From Rhizobium sp. G21 (lineage in GTDB: Bacteria > Pseudomonadota > Alphaproteobacteria > Rhizobiales > Rhizobiaceae): a stretch of DNA of 64,000 nucleotides. Positions 19,271 to 28,036 of the stretch are shown here, piece by piece (within the stretch, counting starts at the first letter, position 1; each line of letters opens with the position of its first letter). The notes beneath the pieces were generated by a model. That model was not told the DNA's origin, made no database searches, and saw nothing but the letters and a program-made list of their open reading frames with translations. Made by a program: the position numbers and the translations under genes. The DNA is taken from the NCBI RefSeq assembly GCF_014158035.1, contig NZ_JACFXW010000001.1, positions 2,046,001-2,110,000 on the forward strand, in the 5' to 3' direction.

Positions 19271-19707
19271 ACGGCTCGCCTATCTTTACAACCGTCCGAC
19301 TTGGTAAATTCACTCGGCAGCAGCGATTCGGCGTTTTTTCCGCAAAGTTCTATATTCGTGTATAGGCTGTGAACTTTTTTTGGCACGCATATGTACACCA
19401 TTGTTTTTATTGATTTTTTTAGCTCGCCCGTTCTCATTTTTTTCTGGCACAAGTAATTGTTTTAAGTTGGAAAACAGCTGCGTTGAAAAAAGGCCCTTAT
19501 AAGCCTTTGAATCTCATTTCCTTTCTTTTCGATTTTACGACGTTTGAGATTTGGAAAAATCGAGACATCTCGCGAATGACAGAAGTCGCGAAATTTGCTA
19601 TAACTTTTCTGCACTAAACAACTGAATAACAAAAGAAAATCTAAGATCCGGAGAAAAAATACTCACTTCCGGAGAGGCCGATCTGTGACCAAAAAAGGAG
19701 AACTTAC
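19271..19707. other. AT-rich gene-free stretch upstream of the AlpA-like gene
   Basis: About 440 bases, clearly AT-rich. It holds a small hairpin (AAAGGC at 19489 and GCCTTT at 19503) and two TCGCGAA copies 16 bp apart (19570 and 19586), which could be regulatory sites for the following gene. No convincing coding frame is seen on either strand. Confidence 0.4.
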
Positions 19708-20052
19708 ATGAAAAAACTAAGAGGGAAGGCGTCCCTACGACGGCGCCAGAAAGTGGTGCAAGCATTACTCCGGATAGCAAGCTCTCTGGATCTCGAACTA
19801 GATGACCCGGTTCTGACGGACGTCCTGATCAGCCGCCTACCGAATGGCACCGCCGAACAAGTCGTATTCGGGGCAAATGATGCAGCGAAATACCTCGGCG
19901 TCGCGCCCAAAACTTTGGCGATGTGGAGATGGAAGGGCACTGGTGGCCCTCCGTTTCAGAAACATGGTTCCAAGGTGGTCTACCGTCGCTCGGATTTGAC
20001 CTCTTTTCTGCAAGCCACCCAAAGAACATCCACCTCTCAGCGACCCGCCTGA
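19708..20052 (+). CDS. AlpA/excisionase-like helix-turn-helix protein
   Basis: 114 residues. After a basic helical N-terminus, residues 56-105 form an HTH_17-type domain: ANDAAKYLGVAPKTLAMWRW, then GGPPFQKHGSKVVYRRSDL, the pattern of AlpA and excisionase-type DNA-binding proteins. AAGGAG precedes the ATG by 7 bases. It lies 12 bases upstream of the next gene and probably forms an operon with it. Proteins of this kind regulate integrase genes or direct excision of genomic islands; here it may also control the downstream HUH-type gene. Confidence 0.75.
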   Translation: MKKLRGKASLRRRQKVVQALLRIASSLDLELDDPVLTDVLISRLPNGTAEQVVFGANDAAKYLGVAPKTLAMWRWKGTGGPPFQKHGSKVVYRRSDLTSFLQATQRTSTSQRPA

Positions 20053-20064
20053 TTGGAGTAATTC

Positions 20065-21066
20065 ATGAATAGCATCTATCCGCGAAACCGATCGGTCGAA
20101 GTCCTCGACAATACGGGCCGTCTGGTTCACACTTTAGATCTGGAAGCGCCTACGAGAAGCCATCTATTCACACGCCATCATCAGTTGTTTAAACCGCGCG
20201 AGGCGGTCCGGTTGCACCCGGCGCTATTGCGCACAATTCAACTTCACGGCCTACCAGACCATGTTTCCGACGCGAACGCGGCCGCATGGGCAGGCGACGT
20301 CATGTCGTTCTTGGACGACTTCTGTATCCCCTGCCCTTCAGGATACCTGTCGGAATACCTTCCACATGTTGGCCCTTCAGATGGAGCTTTGGAATCACAA
20401 TTGGCGACCCTCATGAGCGAGGCCCTGACGTTCCCAACAGTTCAGCACATCAGAAACTTCGCAGACACCGTGGATACTGGCTATCGGACTTCGATCTACG
20501 TCATTCTTCAAAAGCTCTACACCATCGCTGAAGCGTGGCGGGTTGATGAGATTCAATGGGGATTGTTCACATCAGCCCCAGACTGGGAAGGCAGAAAGAA
20601 TCCTCCAAGCTATGAAAACCCTGAACGAGCCCTGCACTACCTAATCAGGTTCGTTTACGGCATGGTCACAACTGAAGGCAACCAACGTGCTAACAAATAC
20701 TCAAGGGCCTTGAGTCCGCTATTCAACGCGCACGTGCCGGCAGCGAGCTTAATCGCTCAGATTGAGGCGCGTGGTGGGCTTGAGGCGATGTCTAGACACC
20801 GGCCTGAAGATTTTGATGCGGCACCGCCAGACGACAATGCCGCTGGTCCCTTGGACCACACGACGGATCGTGAAGTTAGCTCATCTATCTCACATGGTCA
20901 TCGGCGTGATGAAGAAGGCCCGTTCCTAGCAACAAGCATGGCTGTCCCACGCCATCTGATCGATAAGCTTTCTTCACTGATTGGAAGGAACGCCGTTGCA
21001 GAAATCAGCGTAGATGGCTCAGTTGGGCTTGGAATACAAATCAAGCTTATCGAAGTTTCAGGATGA
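20065..21066 (+). CDS. Hypothetical protein of the island replication/regulation module
   Basis: 333 residues, soluble, with GGAG before the ATG. Residues 60-210 are helix-rich (DHVSDANAAAWAGDVMSFLD, FPTVQHIRNFADTVDTGYRT), followed by a low-complexity acidic linker (about 250-285) and a C-terminal helix-strand segment (VPRHLIDKLSSLIGRNAVAE). No known domain is recognised. Its fixed place between an AlpA-like regulator and a HUH-like endonuclease gene suggests a role in element maintenance, but that is inference. Confidence 0.6.
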   Translation: MNSIYPRNRSVEVLDNTGRLVHTLDLEAPTRSHLFTRHHQLFKPREAVRLHPALLRTIQLHGLPDHVSDANAAAWAGDVMSFLDDFCIPCPSGYLSEYLPHVGPSDGALESQLATLMSEALTFPTVQHIRNFADTVDTGYRTSIYVILQKLYTIAEAWRVDEIQWGLFTSAPDWEGRKNPPSYENPERALHYLIRFVYGMVTTEGNQRANKYSRALSPLFNAHVPAASLIAQIEARGGLEAMSRHRPEDFDAAPPDDNAAGPLDHTTDREVSSSISHGHRRDEEGPFLATSMAVPRHLIDKLSSLIGRNAVAEISVDGSVGLGIQIKLIEVSG

Positions 21067-21138
21067 TGTTTTTATCCTTAAATACATAATATCCCTCCTG
21101 ATACCTAACATATCCCATACTCAATACCCCACTACACT

Positions 21139-21177
21139 CATAACCACATACTTTTCTAACATAGGTATGTGGTTATG
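21139..21177. repeat. Perfect 13-bp inverted repeat upstream of HUH-like gene
   Basis: CATAACCACATAC (21139-21151) and GTATGTGGTTATG (21165-21177) are exact reverse complements around a 13-base loop. It ends 13 bases before the start codon of the HUH-like gene. HUH endonucleases recognise and nick at hairpins, so this is a candidate origin; an operator is the alternative. The 70 bases before it are pyrimidine-rich. Confidence 0.7.
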
Positions 21178-21190
21178 ACATGGAGAAACT

Positions 21191-22060
21191 ATGTCCAAGA
21201 GAAAACCAATTCGAGATATCAATGAGTATATACGCATTCACAATAACTTCCGTGCTATGATGATCGCCTATTTTCACACGAAACGAGGAAGAACGGTGGA
21301 TCGTAGCGTTAAGTCGATCGTATTCGACAATCGACCATCGTTGCTTTACGCAACGAACATGGCGGCACGTAAAGCCGTCGCAATAGCCTCCACCGAGGTT
21401 CTTAAACCGATATTTGTACCGAAAAAGCAAGCTTGCTATTTCGTGACAGTCGCGTTTTCAAACCACGTTACGAGTATAAAAGATGGCCCGGAATTTGACA
21501 CTAAACGCATCCGAGATTGGGCGGCAGACACTTTCTCGTGTTTCGATTTTCTTGGAACCATCGAAGCCGGCTACTTTACCAACATGCGAGCCATCAACGC
21601 GGCAGATTCCAACATGCTGTCTTGGCACTGCCACGCTATTGTTTGGGGTATCGGGCGTGACGCCTTACGTGACATCAGAGCTGCAACGAACGGACATCAC
21701 ACTACGTTGCGCCCCGACGGTAAGCCATTCCATTTCAAGAAAGTCGGGGGCGAAACGATCATTGAACAGGTTGTGTATATGTTGAAGCACGCAGTCAATA
21801 GCTATCGCATAGTCCCATGTAAGGCTGATGTCGTCGACAGCGAAACTGGCGAAATTGGCCGGCTTCCCACTGGAAAGACGTTGGTCAAGAAGCGGGCCGT
21901 TCGGCAAGGTGAAGCTGTCGAGATTCACAAAGCATTCGGCGAGAGGACCATTGACGAATTGATGATCGCAGGGGGCCGAGGCAAAAAGCTAAGAAAGGCG
22001 ATCCTAAAGCGAGCACGCAACTTGCTCACGGCAAACGATTTGATGCCAACTGGTGTATAG
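21191..22060 (+). CDS. HUH-endonuclease-like replication/mobilisation protein
   Basis: 289 residues. Three elements in the right order for a single-tyrosine Rep/relaxase-type HUH enzyme are visible: an early hydrophobic strand (CYFVTVAFSNHV, about 77-88), the histidine pair in SWHCHAIVWG (His 146 and 148), and YMLK (Tyr 196, Lys 199) in EQVVYMLKHAVN. The C-terminus is strongly basic (GRGKKLRKAILKRARNLL). Such enzymes nick one strand and form a 5'-phosphotyrosine link to start rolling-circle replication, transfer or transposition. Base composition is island-like. The overall family is not one I can name, so function rests on motif geometry and the adjacent hairpin. Confidence 0.55.
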   Translation: MSKRKPIRDINEYIRIHNNFRAMMIAYFHTKRGRTVDRSVKSIVFDNRPSLLYATNMAARKAVAIASTEVLKPIFVPKKQACYFVTVAFSNHVTSIKDGPEFDTKRIRDWAADTFSCFDFLGTIEAGYFTNMRAINAADSNMLSWHCHAIVWGIGRDALRDIRAATNGHHTTLRPDGKPFHFKKVGGETIIEQVVYMLKHAVNSYRIVPCKADVVDSETGEIGRLPTGKTLVKKRAVRQGEAVEIHKAFGERTIDELMIAGGRGKKLRKAILKRARNLLTANDLMPTGV

Positions 22061-22184
22061 GTGGCGGTACGGCTGCGGAATTGGCGATACCGCCCGGCCT
22101 CGCTGGAATACGCAGCCCGAAGGTTAGCGGTGACCGTCCGATAGTCACTGCAAGAGTTTTGCCTTGATGCGCGCGATGAGTTCT

Positions 22185-22753
22185 TCAGAGGTGGCTCGGT
22201 TTGTCTAAAAGTTCGGAGCGTTTTGCTAAGTGGATTTCCGCCTCGATTATGCCGCCACCCTCATTGGTGGCAGCGCGTTCAATTAGCGCCTGATCCGGCG
22301 TCTGCCGGTCAAGCGATGAATGCGGGTGTCTGGTGTTGTAAAAGGTTAGATAGCGCCCGATGCTTGTGCGGGCCTCGGACACGGTTTGGTAGCCGTGAAG
22401 GTAGATCTCCTCGTATTTGCTCGACCGCCAGAGCCGCTAGACGAAGACATAGCCCCGCTATGCACCCTTGCCGTCCATTGAGATGTTGCGCAGCCGTCTT
22501 TAGCACGGTCGTGAAGTCAATGGAGTTGAACTGTGAGCCCTGATCGGTGTTGAAGATCTCGGGTTTGCAATAGCAAGCCAGAGCGTCCTCGACCGCCTCG
22601 ATGCAGAAAGTCGCCTCCATCGCGATCGAGAGCCGCACGACAAGACCCGACGGCTGAACCAGTCCACGACAGCGAAGAGATACCGCCGATATCAGCGACC
22701 TGCTGCCCTTCAACTTCGCCAAAGAAAACGCTGGCTGATATAAGCGACCTCAA
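22185..22753 (-). pseudogene. IS3-family transposase (orfB) remnant
   Basis: Broken pieces of an integrase-type DDE transposase on the minus strand: KPEIFNTDQGSQFNSIDFT (catalytic Asp region, about 22540-22570), then the C-terminal SIGRYLTFYNTRHPHSSLDR at about 22310-22370. Several frame changes and stop codons separate them, and the 5' part is absent. Typical of IS3-group decay; no intact terminal repeats are seen. Confidence 0.8.
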
Positions 22754-23126
22754 GAAAAGCCCATCCGGTCAAGCCGACCGCGTCAAGGCGCATGGAAATG
22801 AGCACTTACGATAATCCAATGTTTAGTGCTGAGTCAAAAAGGCGATACTTCTTCGTCCGCGATACGGTGCTCGTTTGCCGTCGGCAAAAGATATTGCGGT
22901 TGCGGTGCTGCCGATGCAGTCTACTCCGCGTGGGCGGATTTGCTTAATAGATGAAGTCTCCGGCGACGGAGACACCAAACTGCTCAATCATGGCGCGATC
23001 AGTTTCGTGTTCGCTCATAACGACAGCGACGATGCCGCCCTAAGGCAAAAAGAGACTTCTTCAACAGCCTGCTGGTCGGTCAGGATGACCATCAAAAAAG
23101 TATGAGAGAGACCATCACGTGAACGA
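22754..23126. other. Gene-poor stretch after IS remnant
   Basis: About 370 bases. One plus-strand frame (22875-23105, 76 residues, MPSAKDIAVAVLPMQ...) is open but has no ribosome-binding site, no recognisable domain and a composition like degraded transposon DNA. I see nothing else supportable. Confidence 0.3.
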
Positions 23127-23468
23127 TCAACTCTCTGGCGGTTCTTTCTTGTTGGTGTCCGCATTTTCAGCCAACGTTTGAGAACTTGGTGTGATCCAGT
23201 CCAACACCATTACTGTGGCGAACAACGCGGCAAAAGTTGGCAGGTAAACAAGGACTTCATACAAGCCCCGCCACGATGCTGGATTATCGAGCCACAATGC
23301 GAATGAGCCTCTTGTGTGCGGACTTCCTCTCATCACCCTTTTCAAAACGTCAATGACAGAGAGATACGTCCAAACTCCGTTTTGGAGATACCAGACAATC
23401 TGCAGCACCAACACCATAGCGCCGCCAACAAGTAACAAACCCTTCAGTAGCTTTACCATACCCGTCAT
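23127..23468 (-). CDS. Small inner-membrane protein (113 aa)
   Basis: Starts MTGMVKLLKG; AAAGG precedes this ATG by 8 bases, whereas the longer frame begins at a TTG (23504). Two hydrophobic helices are visible: LLLVGGAMVLVLQIVWYL near the N-terminus and VLVYLPTFAALFATVMVLDW near residue 85, so the middle loop should face the periplasm or cytoplasm as a unit. The C-terminal tail is polar. It follows a secreted-protein gene on the same strand. No family recognised. Confidence 0.5.
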   Translation of the reverse strand: MTGMVKLLKGLLLVGGAMVLVLQIVWYLQNGVWTYLSVIDVLKRVMRGSPHTRGSFALWLDNPASWRGLYEVLVYLPTFAALFATVMVLDWITPSSQTLAENADTNKKEPPES

Positions 23469-23537
23469 TCCGGCACGCCTTTTGTAACTCAGATGAGTCT
23501 GCAATGTATTGGAATGAAAAAGCCAGACTATCTGAAC

Positions 23538-24104
23538 CTACTCCTCCAAAATTTCGTTCGCGCATTGAAACCGCAGGACTGTCGTATGATAGACCAATAT
23601 CGCTTCTGCGGTTATGGGAGGGAGTTCTTCATTATTTTGATTTCCTTGAGACAGACCTTGAAATAACATTCCAATGGTCAGCATTTTAAACGCCCTAGGA
23701 CCTTGTGTTCGGATACTCCGCTCCACGTCAAAGCATATTTTCTCTCGTTCAAGACCATCCTTTAACATAAATGCCATTTTATCTAATACGATCGCACCGT
23801 CGGCCTTTGATATCGGATAATCCCGATAATTATCAGCTGGAATTTCATCCAATTTATCTAGATAAACTTTCAACATGTCAATTGCTTTTGCTTCTGTTGG
23901 ATCGGTTGGAGGATACGACTTTCCGGAAATTTGAGCCATCCGAACTAGTTCTTCAAAAACGACACTATCGGCCTTTGCAGGCATCGCCAAAGAGAGGGTC
24001 ACCAACATCGACACCCAAACAAGATAGCGATGCCTGTATTGCGACCACCTAAAACGGGGAGAAAACTGAGCTATGCTCCGCTTTGCGTTGAGATAGGCAC
24101 TCAA
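23538..24104 (-). CDS. Hypothetical secreted or membrane-anchored protein
   Basis: About 188 residues. AGGAGG stands 6 bases before a TTG at 24104, a better start than the ATG at 24128. A basic N-terminus leads into a hydrophobic segment (YLVWVSMLVTLSLAMPAKA, ending in an AxA-type cleavage site), so export by Sec is likely. The mature part is helical, with two cysteines (ICFDVE and RFQCANE) that could pair. It and the following membrane-protein gene are divergent from an XRE regulator. Function unknown. Confidence 0.55.
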   Translation of the reverse strand: MSAYLNAKRSIAQFSPRFRWSQYRHRYLVWVSMLVTLSLAMPAKADSVVFEELVRMAQISGKSYPPTDPTEAKAIDMLKVYLDKLDEIPADNYRDYPISKADGAIVLDKMAFMLKDGLEREKICFDVERSIRTQGPRAFKMLTIGMLFQGLSQGNQNNEELPPITAEAILVYHTTVLRFQCANEILEE

Positions 24105-24206
24105 AATAGACCTCCTAAATTTCACCATCAGTAAACCTACACGTTGTTACGCCGAATAAACCCAGAGTAATTCCCGCGCCCGATCATGCTCTCAATTTAA
24201 TATGGG

Positions 24207-24241
24207 CGTATTGCACGGTCGATTGTCAAGGCTGCAATACG
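24207..24241. promoter_or_regulatory. Inverted repeat before XRE gene (candidate operator)
   Basis: CGTATTGC (24207-24214) and GCAATACG (24234-24241) are exact reverse complements, ending 12 bases before the XRE start codon and lying in the divergent gap to the secreted-protein gene. Position suggests autoregulation. Confidence 0.45.
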
Positions 24242-24253
24242 TTTCTTGGCGGC

Positions 24254-24538
24254 ATGGATGCCAAGAAAATCATTGGGTGGAATCTACGGAAACTGAGGGT
24301 GCCAAAAGGGTGGTCGCAGGAGCGGCTAGCTTTGGAAGCGAACGTTGACCGGACATATATCGGCAAGGTCGAACGTGGGTCGGAGAATGTGACGATCTCA
24401 ACGTTGGAGATTATTGCCAAAGCCCTCGGAGTGCCGTTAGCCACCCTTTTGATAGAACCCGAGAAAGATGAACCACCGCCACCGCCGATGAGGGCGGGAC
24501 GAAAGTGGAAGCACCGAAATTCGCTTGACAAGGAATGA
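24254..24538 (+). CDS. XRE-family helix-turn-helix regulator
   Basis: 94 residues. A Cro/C1-type domain fills residues 5-70: GWNLRKLRVPKGWSQERLAL, then EANVDRTYIGKVERGSENVT and ISTLEIIAKALGVPLATLL. The C-terminal tail is proline-rich and basic. It probably represses its own promoter and that of the divergent exported-protein gene through the inverted repeat between them. Similar small regulators control toxin, phage or restriction genes on islands; no obvious modification enzyme or toxin is directly adjacent. Confidence 0.85.
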   Translation: MDAKKIIGWNLRKLRVPKGWSQERLALEANVDRTYIGKVERGSENVTISTLEIIAKALGVPLATLLIEPEKDEPPPPPMRAGRKWKHRNSLDKE

Positions 24539-25157
24539 CAGTAGGGACCGGTCATAATTGACTTCGCGAAGTCTAAGAGGCTGCCCCAAAAAGAAATCGG
24601 TAATTTAAAGAGGTTTGGATTACTTCGGATCTGCAGAGACGTCGAGCGATCCATCGCATCAGCCGAAGCGTGGATCATGATCGCCCATATTCGCCTCATC
24701 ACCAGAAGGCTCGCAAGATATCTATATCGTTGACGTCCTTTCGAATCAGTCTTTAAGTGCTCGACTCGAAACTCAAAGGCGTTGAAAAACTGGCGATTTC
24801 GGCTCGAAAAATTGGGCGCATGAAATCTCAATAGAATCGTAAAATTGCGTGACGAAGACTATCTCGGCGATATGACGGCAATTTATTGTATAATTTCTAT
24901 GACATATTCTCGGTCAGGCTCTAATTCCGAAGTCGAACGACATGTTTGGGCGGCGCGGTGTATCACCTGTGTTTAATTTTTGTCGGTCTTAAATTAGGTA
25001 TTGAACTGTTCATGGGGCGCCGGTCCAAAGATCGGCGAGGATGGCGGAACGGACCGAAATGCAATTGATTGATAAACCTAATTTGCAGACCAAACTTAAA
25101 CATTGAGTTTTCAAACCATTGCGTTAATTTTCGACCGGGGCAACGGAGAGAATTTTT
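24539..25157. other. Gene-free stretch with IS5-like transposase fragment
   Basis: About 620 bases. Around 24635-24733 the plus strand reads SIASAEAWIMIAHIRLITRR, which resembles the C-terminus of IS5-type transposases (SEAMIRLAMI...RRL). The rest is AT-rich with no coding frame; the part near 24960-25150 is presumably the leader of the following gene, but no clear promoter can be fixed. Confidence 0.4.
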
Positions 25158-27099
25158 ATGTCTTTGACTGGAGAACTGAAGCAGAACTTTAAGGAAATGC
25201 TTTCGAACATTGAATTTAGAGGATATTCATCGGCGGAGCAAAAATACATAATAAAAGAAATGGAAGTATGCTACGAAAAATCCACCACTGCGCGAGCGAT
25301 GCTGGATACCATATGGAGCCGCTCGCAACCAGTTAAGATTGTTAACTCTGAAGACATGGCCGTGAAGAATGGTGTACTTCGGGTAGGGGTAGATTACCTG
25401 AAGAAATATGTCGAGATTGACAATACTGGAAAGGCGGTCGAAATCAGCTTCCGCGTCGCTCTTCTGCACGAGTTTTCGCACTTGTTGAACCGTCTTAAGG
25501 ATCGTGACGAGGCGTCAGTTTCTGTAGGCGACTATTTGGGAGATAATGTCCGTGCAGAAAATCAGTTTCGGTTGGAGTTGGGTGTGGATGCCCGCGTGTC
25601 CTACGATAGCATCGTCACGAGAAAGTTTGCCAACGAGTTCGGTAACATTTTCAGTCGGGACTCGCAGTTTGACTTGATACTTGCGATTGGCGAGAAGCCT
25701 AGTTATCTCCACGACGTCGATACGCAACAGATGGGCAACTCTCGCGAACTAATTATTGACGGGGCTAACAAGAACAATACTTATCACACCGGTGGTGGGA
25801 ATGACGTTATCCAAGCTCGTGGCGGAAAAGACACGGTGTTTGGTGGTGACGGTGACGATAAGGTCTACGCCGGCAGGGATGTCGACAGAATTTATGGCGG
25901 TTCAGGGAATGACAGGCTCTACGGCGCTGAAGGTGGCGACTTTATCTGGGCTGGTACGAAGTTCAACGACAGCCAAGACACAGGTTCAAACTTTGCTGAC
26001 GGTAACGTAGGGAACGACTTTCTCTACGGCAGCTACGCGGCTGACACTTTAATCGGAAGCCAAGGCTCTGATACTATTCAGGGCGGGAATGGTGATGACT
26101 GGATCTACGGTGACTATAATGTCAGCCAATGGGTTGCGGGAAATGACCAAGCGTGGCGGTGGGTTTTTCACACCAAATACTATATTCGCGATGGAGACTA
26201 CGGCTATGCCTACCTGCGTGATGGAAAATGGAAAGATAGTGAGTATTTCAAAGCCGCCGACGGTGGAGGCGATTACCTCAGGGGTGATGCCGGAAATGAC
26301 ATATTGTACGGAGACTTCGGGAGCGACACGCTTTACGGCGGCGGAGATAACGATAATCTAGTAGGCGGCTCTGGTAACGATTACCTTGATGGTGGTGATG
26401 GCATTGACATCATGTATGGCGGCACTGGCCGTGATACGCTGGTTGGCGGAGCAGGCGGGGACCGCTACGTAGACTTCGGCACAAAGGGCGAAGATCGGAT
26501 CATGAGAGACGGCCGAAGGTGGAGGTGACAGTCTTATCACCGCCAGAAAAGGCAGATTCGATAACATCAAAGACTATGCGAACATTGAGAGCTTCATGTT
26601 TCTGGGACTCGATACGTTCAACTTCACATACCAAGTTTCCGATATGAGTCGGAACAGTATTGCGGTCGGAGGCGCTGACGCGACTATCCGTATAACAACG
26701 TTGGACGCGAGCGGTAGATACTACATACCCGATATCCGCCTTGGAGCTGGCAAAGACCTATTGATATACGACGTTGTCCCAGAAGGTCGTGACATATACG
26801 GATTTGGCATCTACGATGTCGATCGAACCCGCGACAAAGTAGACCTTAAATCATTAGACGTCGATTTGACCTTTGACACACTCGAAGAGTTTGAGGCTTG
26901 GCGCGATTCCCCTACCGGAACGGACCGACAGCAGGTTTTATATTACGGAGAATACGGCGGCGTTAGCTTTGCTGATGTAAGTTTTTATACGGATGGCGAT
27001 GAGATACGCTCCACGACGGAAGCATCGGCCCACATAGGTACGTTTTACGACAAAGGTCTGAACCAGATAAAAAGTGACTTCAGTTTCTTTGTTCTGTGA
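25158..27099 (+). CDS. RTX calcium-binding repeat protein with M91-like zinc metalloprotease domain (one frameshift)
   Basis: N-terminal domain (about 1-190): LLHEFSHLLN gives HExxH (His 104, Glu 105, His 108), and AENQFRLELGVDARVSYD (134-151) matches the ENxxRxxxGxxxRxxY pattern of M91 (NleD-like) proteases. Residues about 210-455 carry RTX nonapeptides (GGSGNDRLYG, GGNGDDWIYG, GDAGNDILYG, GGSGNDYLDGG) that fold on calcium outside the cell. Near 26510 one extra base (or two missing) moves the frame; it then continues as GGGDSLITARKGRFDNIKDY to a C-terminus DFSFFVL, of the Asp-plus-hydrophobics type seen in type I secretion signals. Repaired length about 646. No secretion genes are adjacent. 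Flanked by IS debris. Confidence 0.75.
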
Positions 27100-27109
27100 G
27101 GGGTTTTAT

Positions 27110-27890
27110 GCTTAAGCGCCGTTTTGACCCCACCTTCCGGATCAGCGTGCGATTGTTGATGTTGTGGCCGAACGAGGATCCGACATATGACGATTACAGG
27201 GTTTACGCATAGTACCAGTGTGGACGTGCCGGTGCAACGGTTTGAGGTCTTCCACGGGAGCGGGCCGGCGGTGCGACTGGAGCGACGAGGAGAAGGACCA
27301 AATCCTCGCCGAGAGCTATAGCGGCGAGATGTCGGTGAGTGCCGTTGCGCGGCGGCGAGCTCGAAGAAGCGCCTGCGCACATGGCTCCAGCAAAATGCCA
27401 AATACACGCCGTTGCCCGCGGCGCTTTGCTCTGACATGGCGGTTGCACCTGCTTGTCGAGGCGGTGCCATGGCTCGGCTGATCGACGCTTTTGCCGCGGC
27501 GACCTCTACAGAAGGGGTTTGTCGGTACTTCATGAAGAGTCTCATCCTGATTGACGCTGAATCTCGCCTTGATTGTCGCTGCGCACCATTTCGATGGGAT
27601 TGAAATTGGGGCGGCCGTAAAGGTGGTCGTCTTCCAATGCCCATGCGGCAGGGACGCCCGGTATCGATCGCCATTCGGGCTGCGGCCACGAAGCCGTGCC
27701 ATCTTCGTCGAGGCAGCCGTTTCATCGATGAAGATCAGTTTGGCGGGGTCGAGGTCAGGCTGGTTATCGAACCAGTCGCTGCGGGCACGCAGGACATCAC
27801 CGCGTTGCTGCTCGCTGGCATGCGCGGTATGTGCGTTGCATCGGCAAACTCATGGCATTTGGCGAATTTTGTCACGAGTGCGGCTCCGGA
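27110..27890. mobile_element. Nested IS66 and IS630 remnants
   Basis: Plus strand 27187-27360 reads, over two frames, like the first ORF of IS66 (VQRFEVFHGSG, then DWSDEEKDQILAESYSGEMS). Minus strand about 27340-27400 has FCWSHVRRRFFELAA of the IS66 transposase. Minus strand about 27590-27780 has FIDETAASTKMARLRGR and PHGHWKTTTF of an IS630-type DDE transposase. All are truncated and out of frame with each other, so none is functional. The 140 bases after 27890 hold nothing recognisable. Confidence 0.75.
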
Positions 27891-28036
27891 ACCCTAATCT
27901 TTTGAATGAACTTGGGATAATTGTTAAGGCGCAAAAGGCCGTGGACTGCATCGTTGTCTATGCAGCCGTTTCGACTAACATCAGTGCTTGTGAACGAATC
28001 GGTGTCTGGAATGAGCAGCGCCAAGGGAAGAAGTGA

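Noticed and set aside
22875..23105. 76-residue plus-strand frame as a gene
   Set aside because: No ribosome-binding site, no domain, and it lies in IS-derived DNA.
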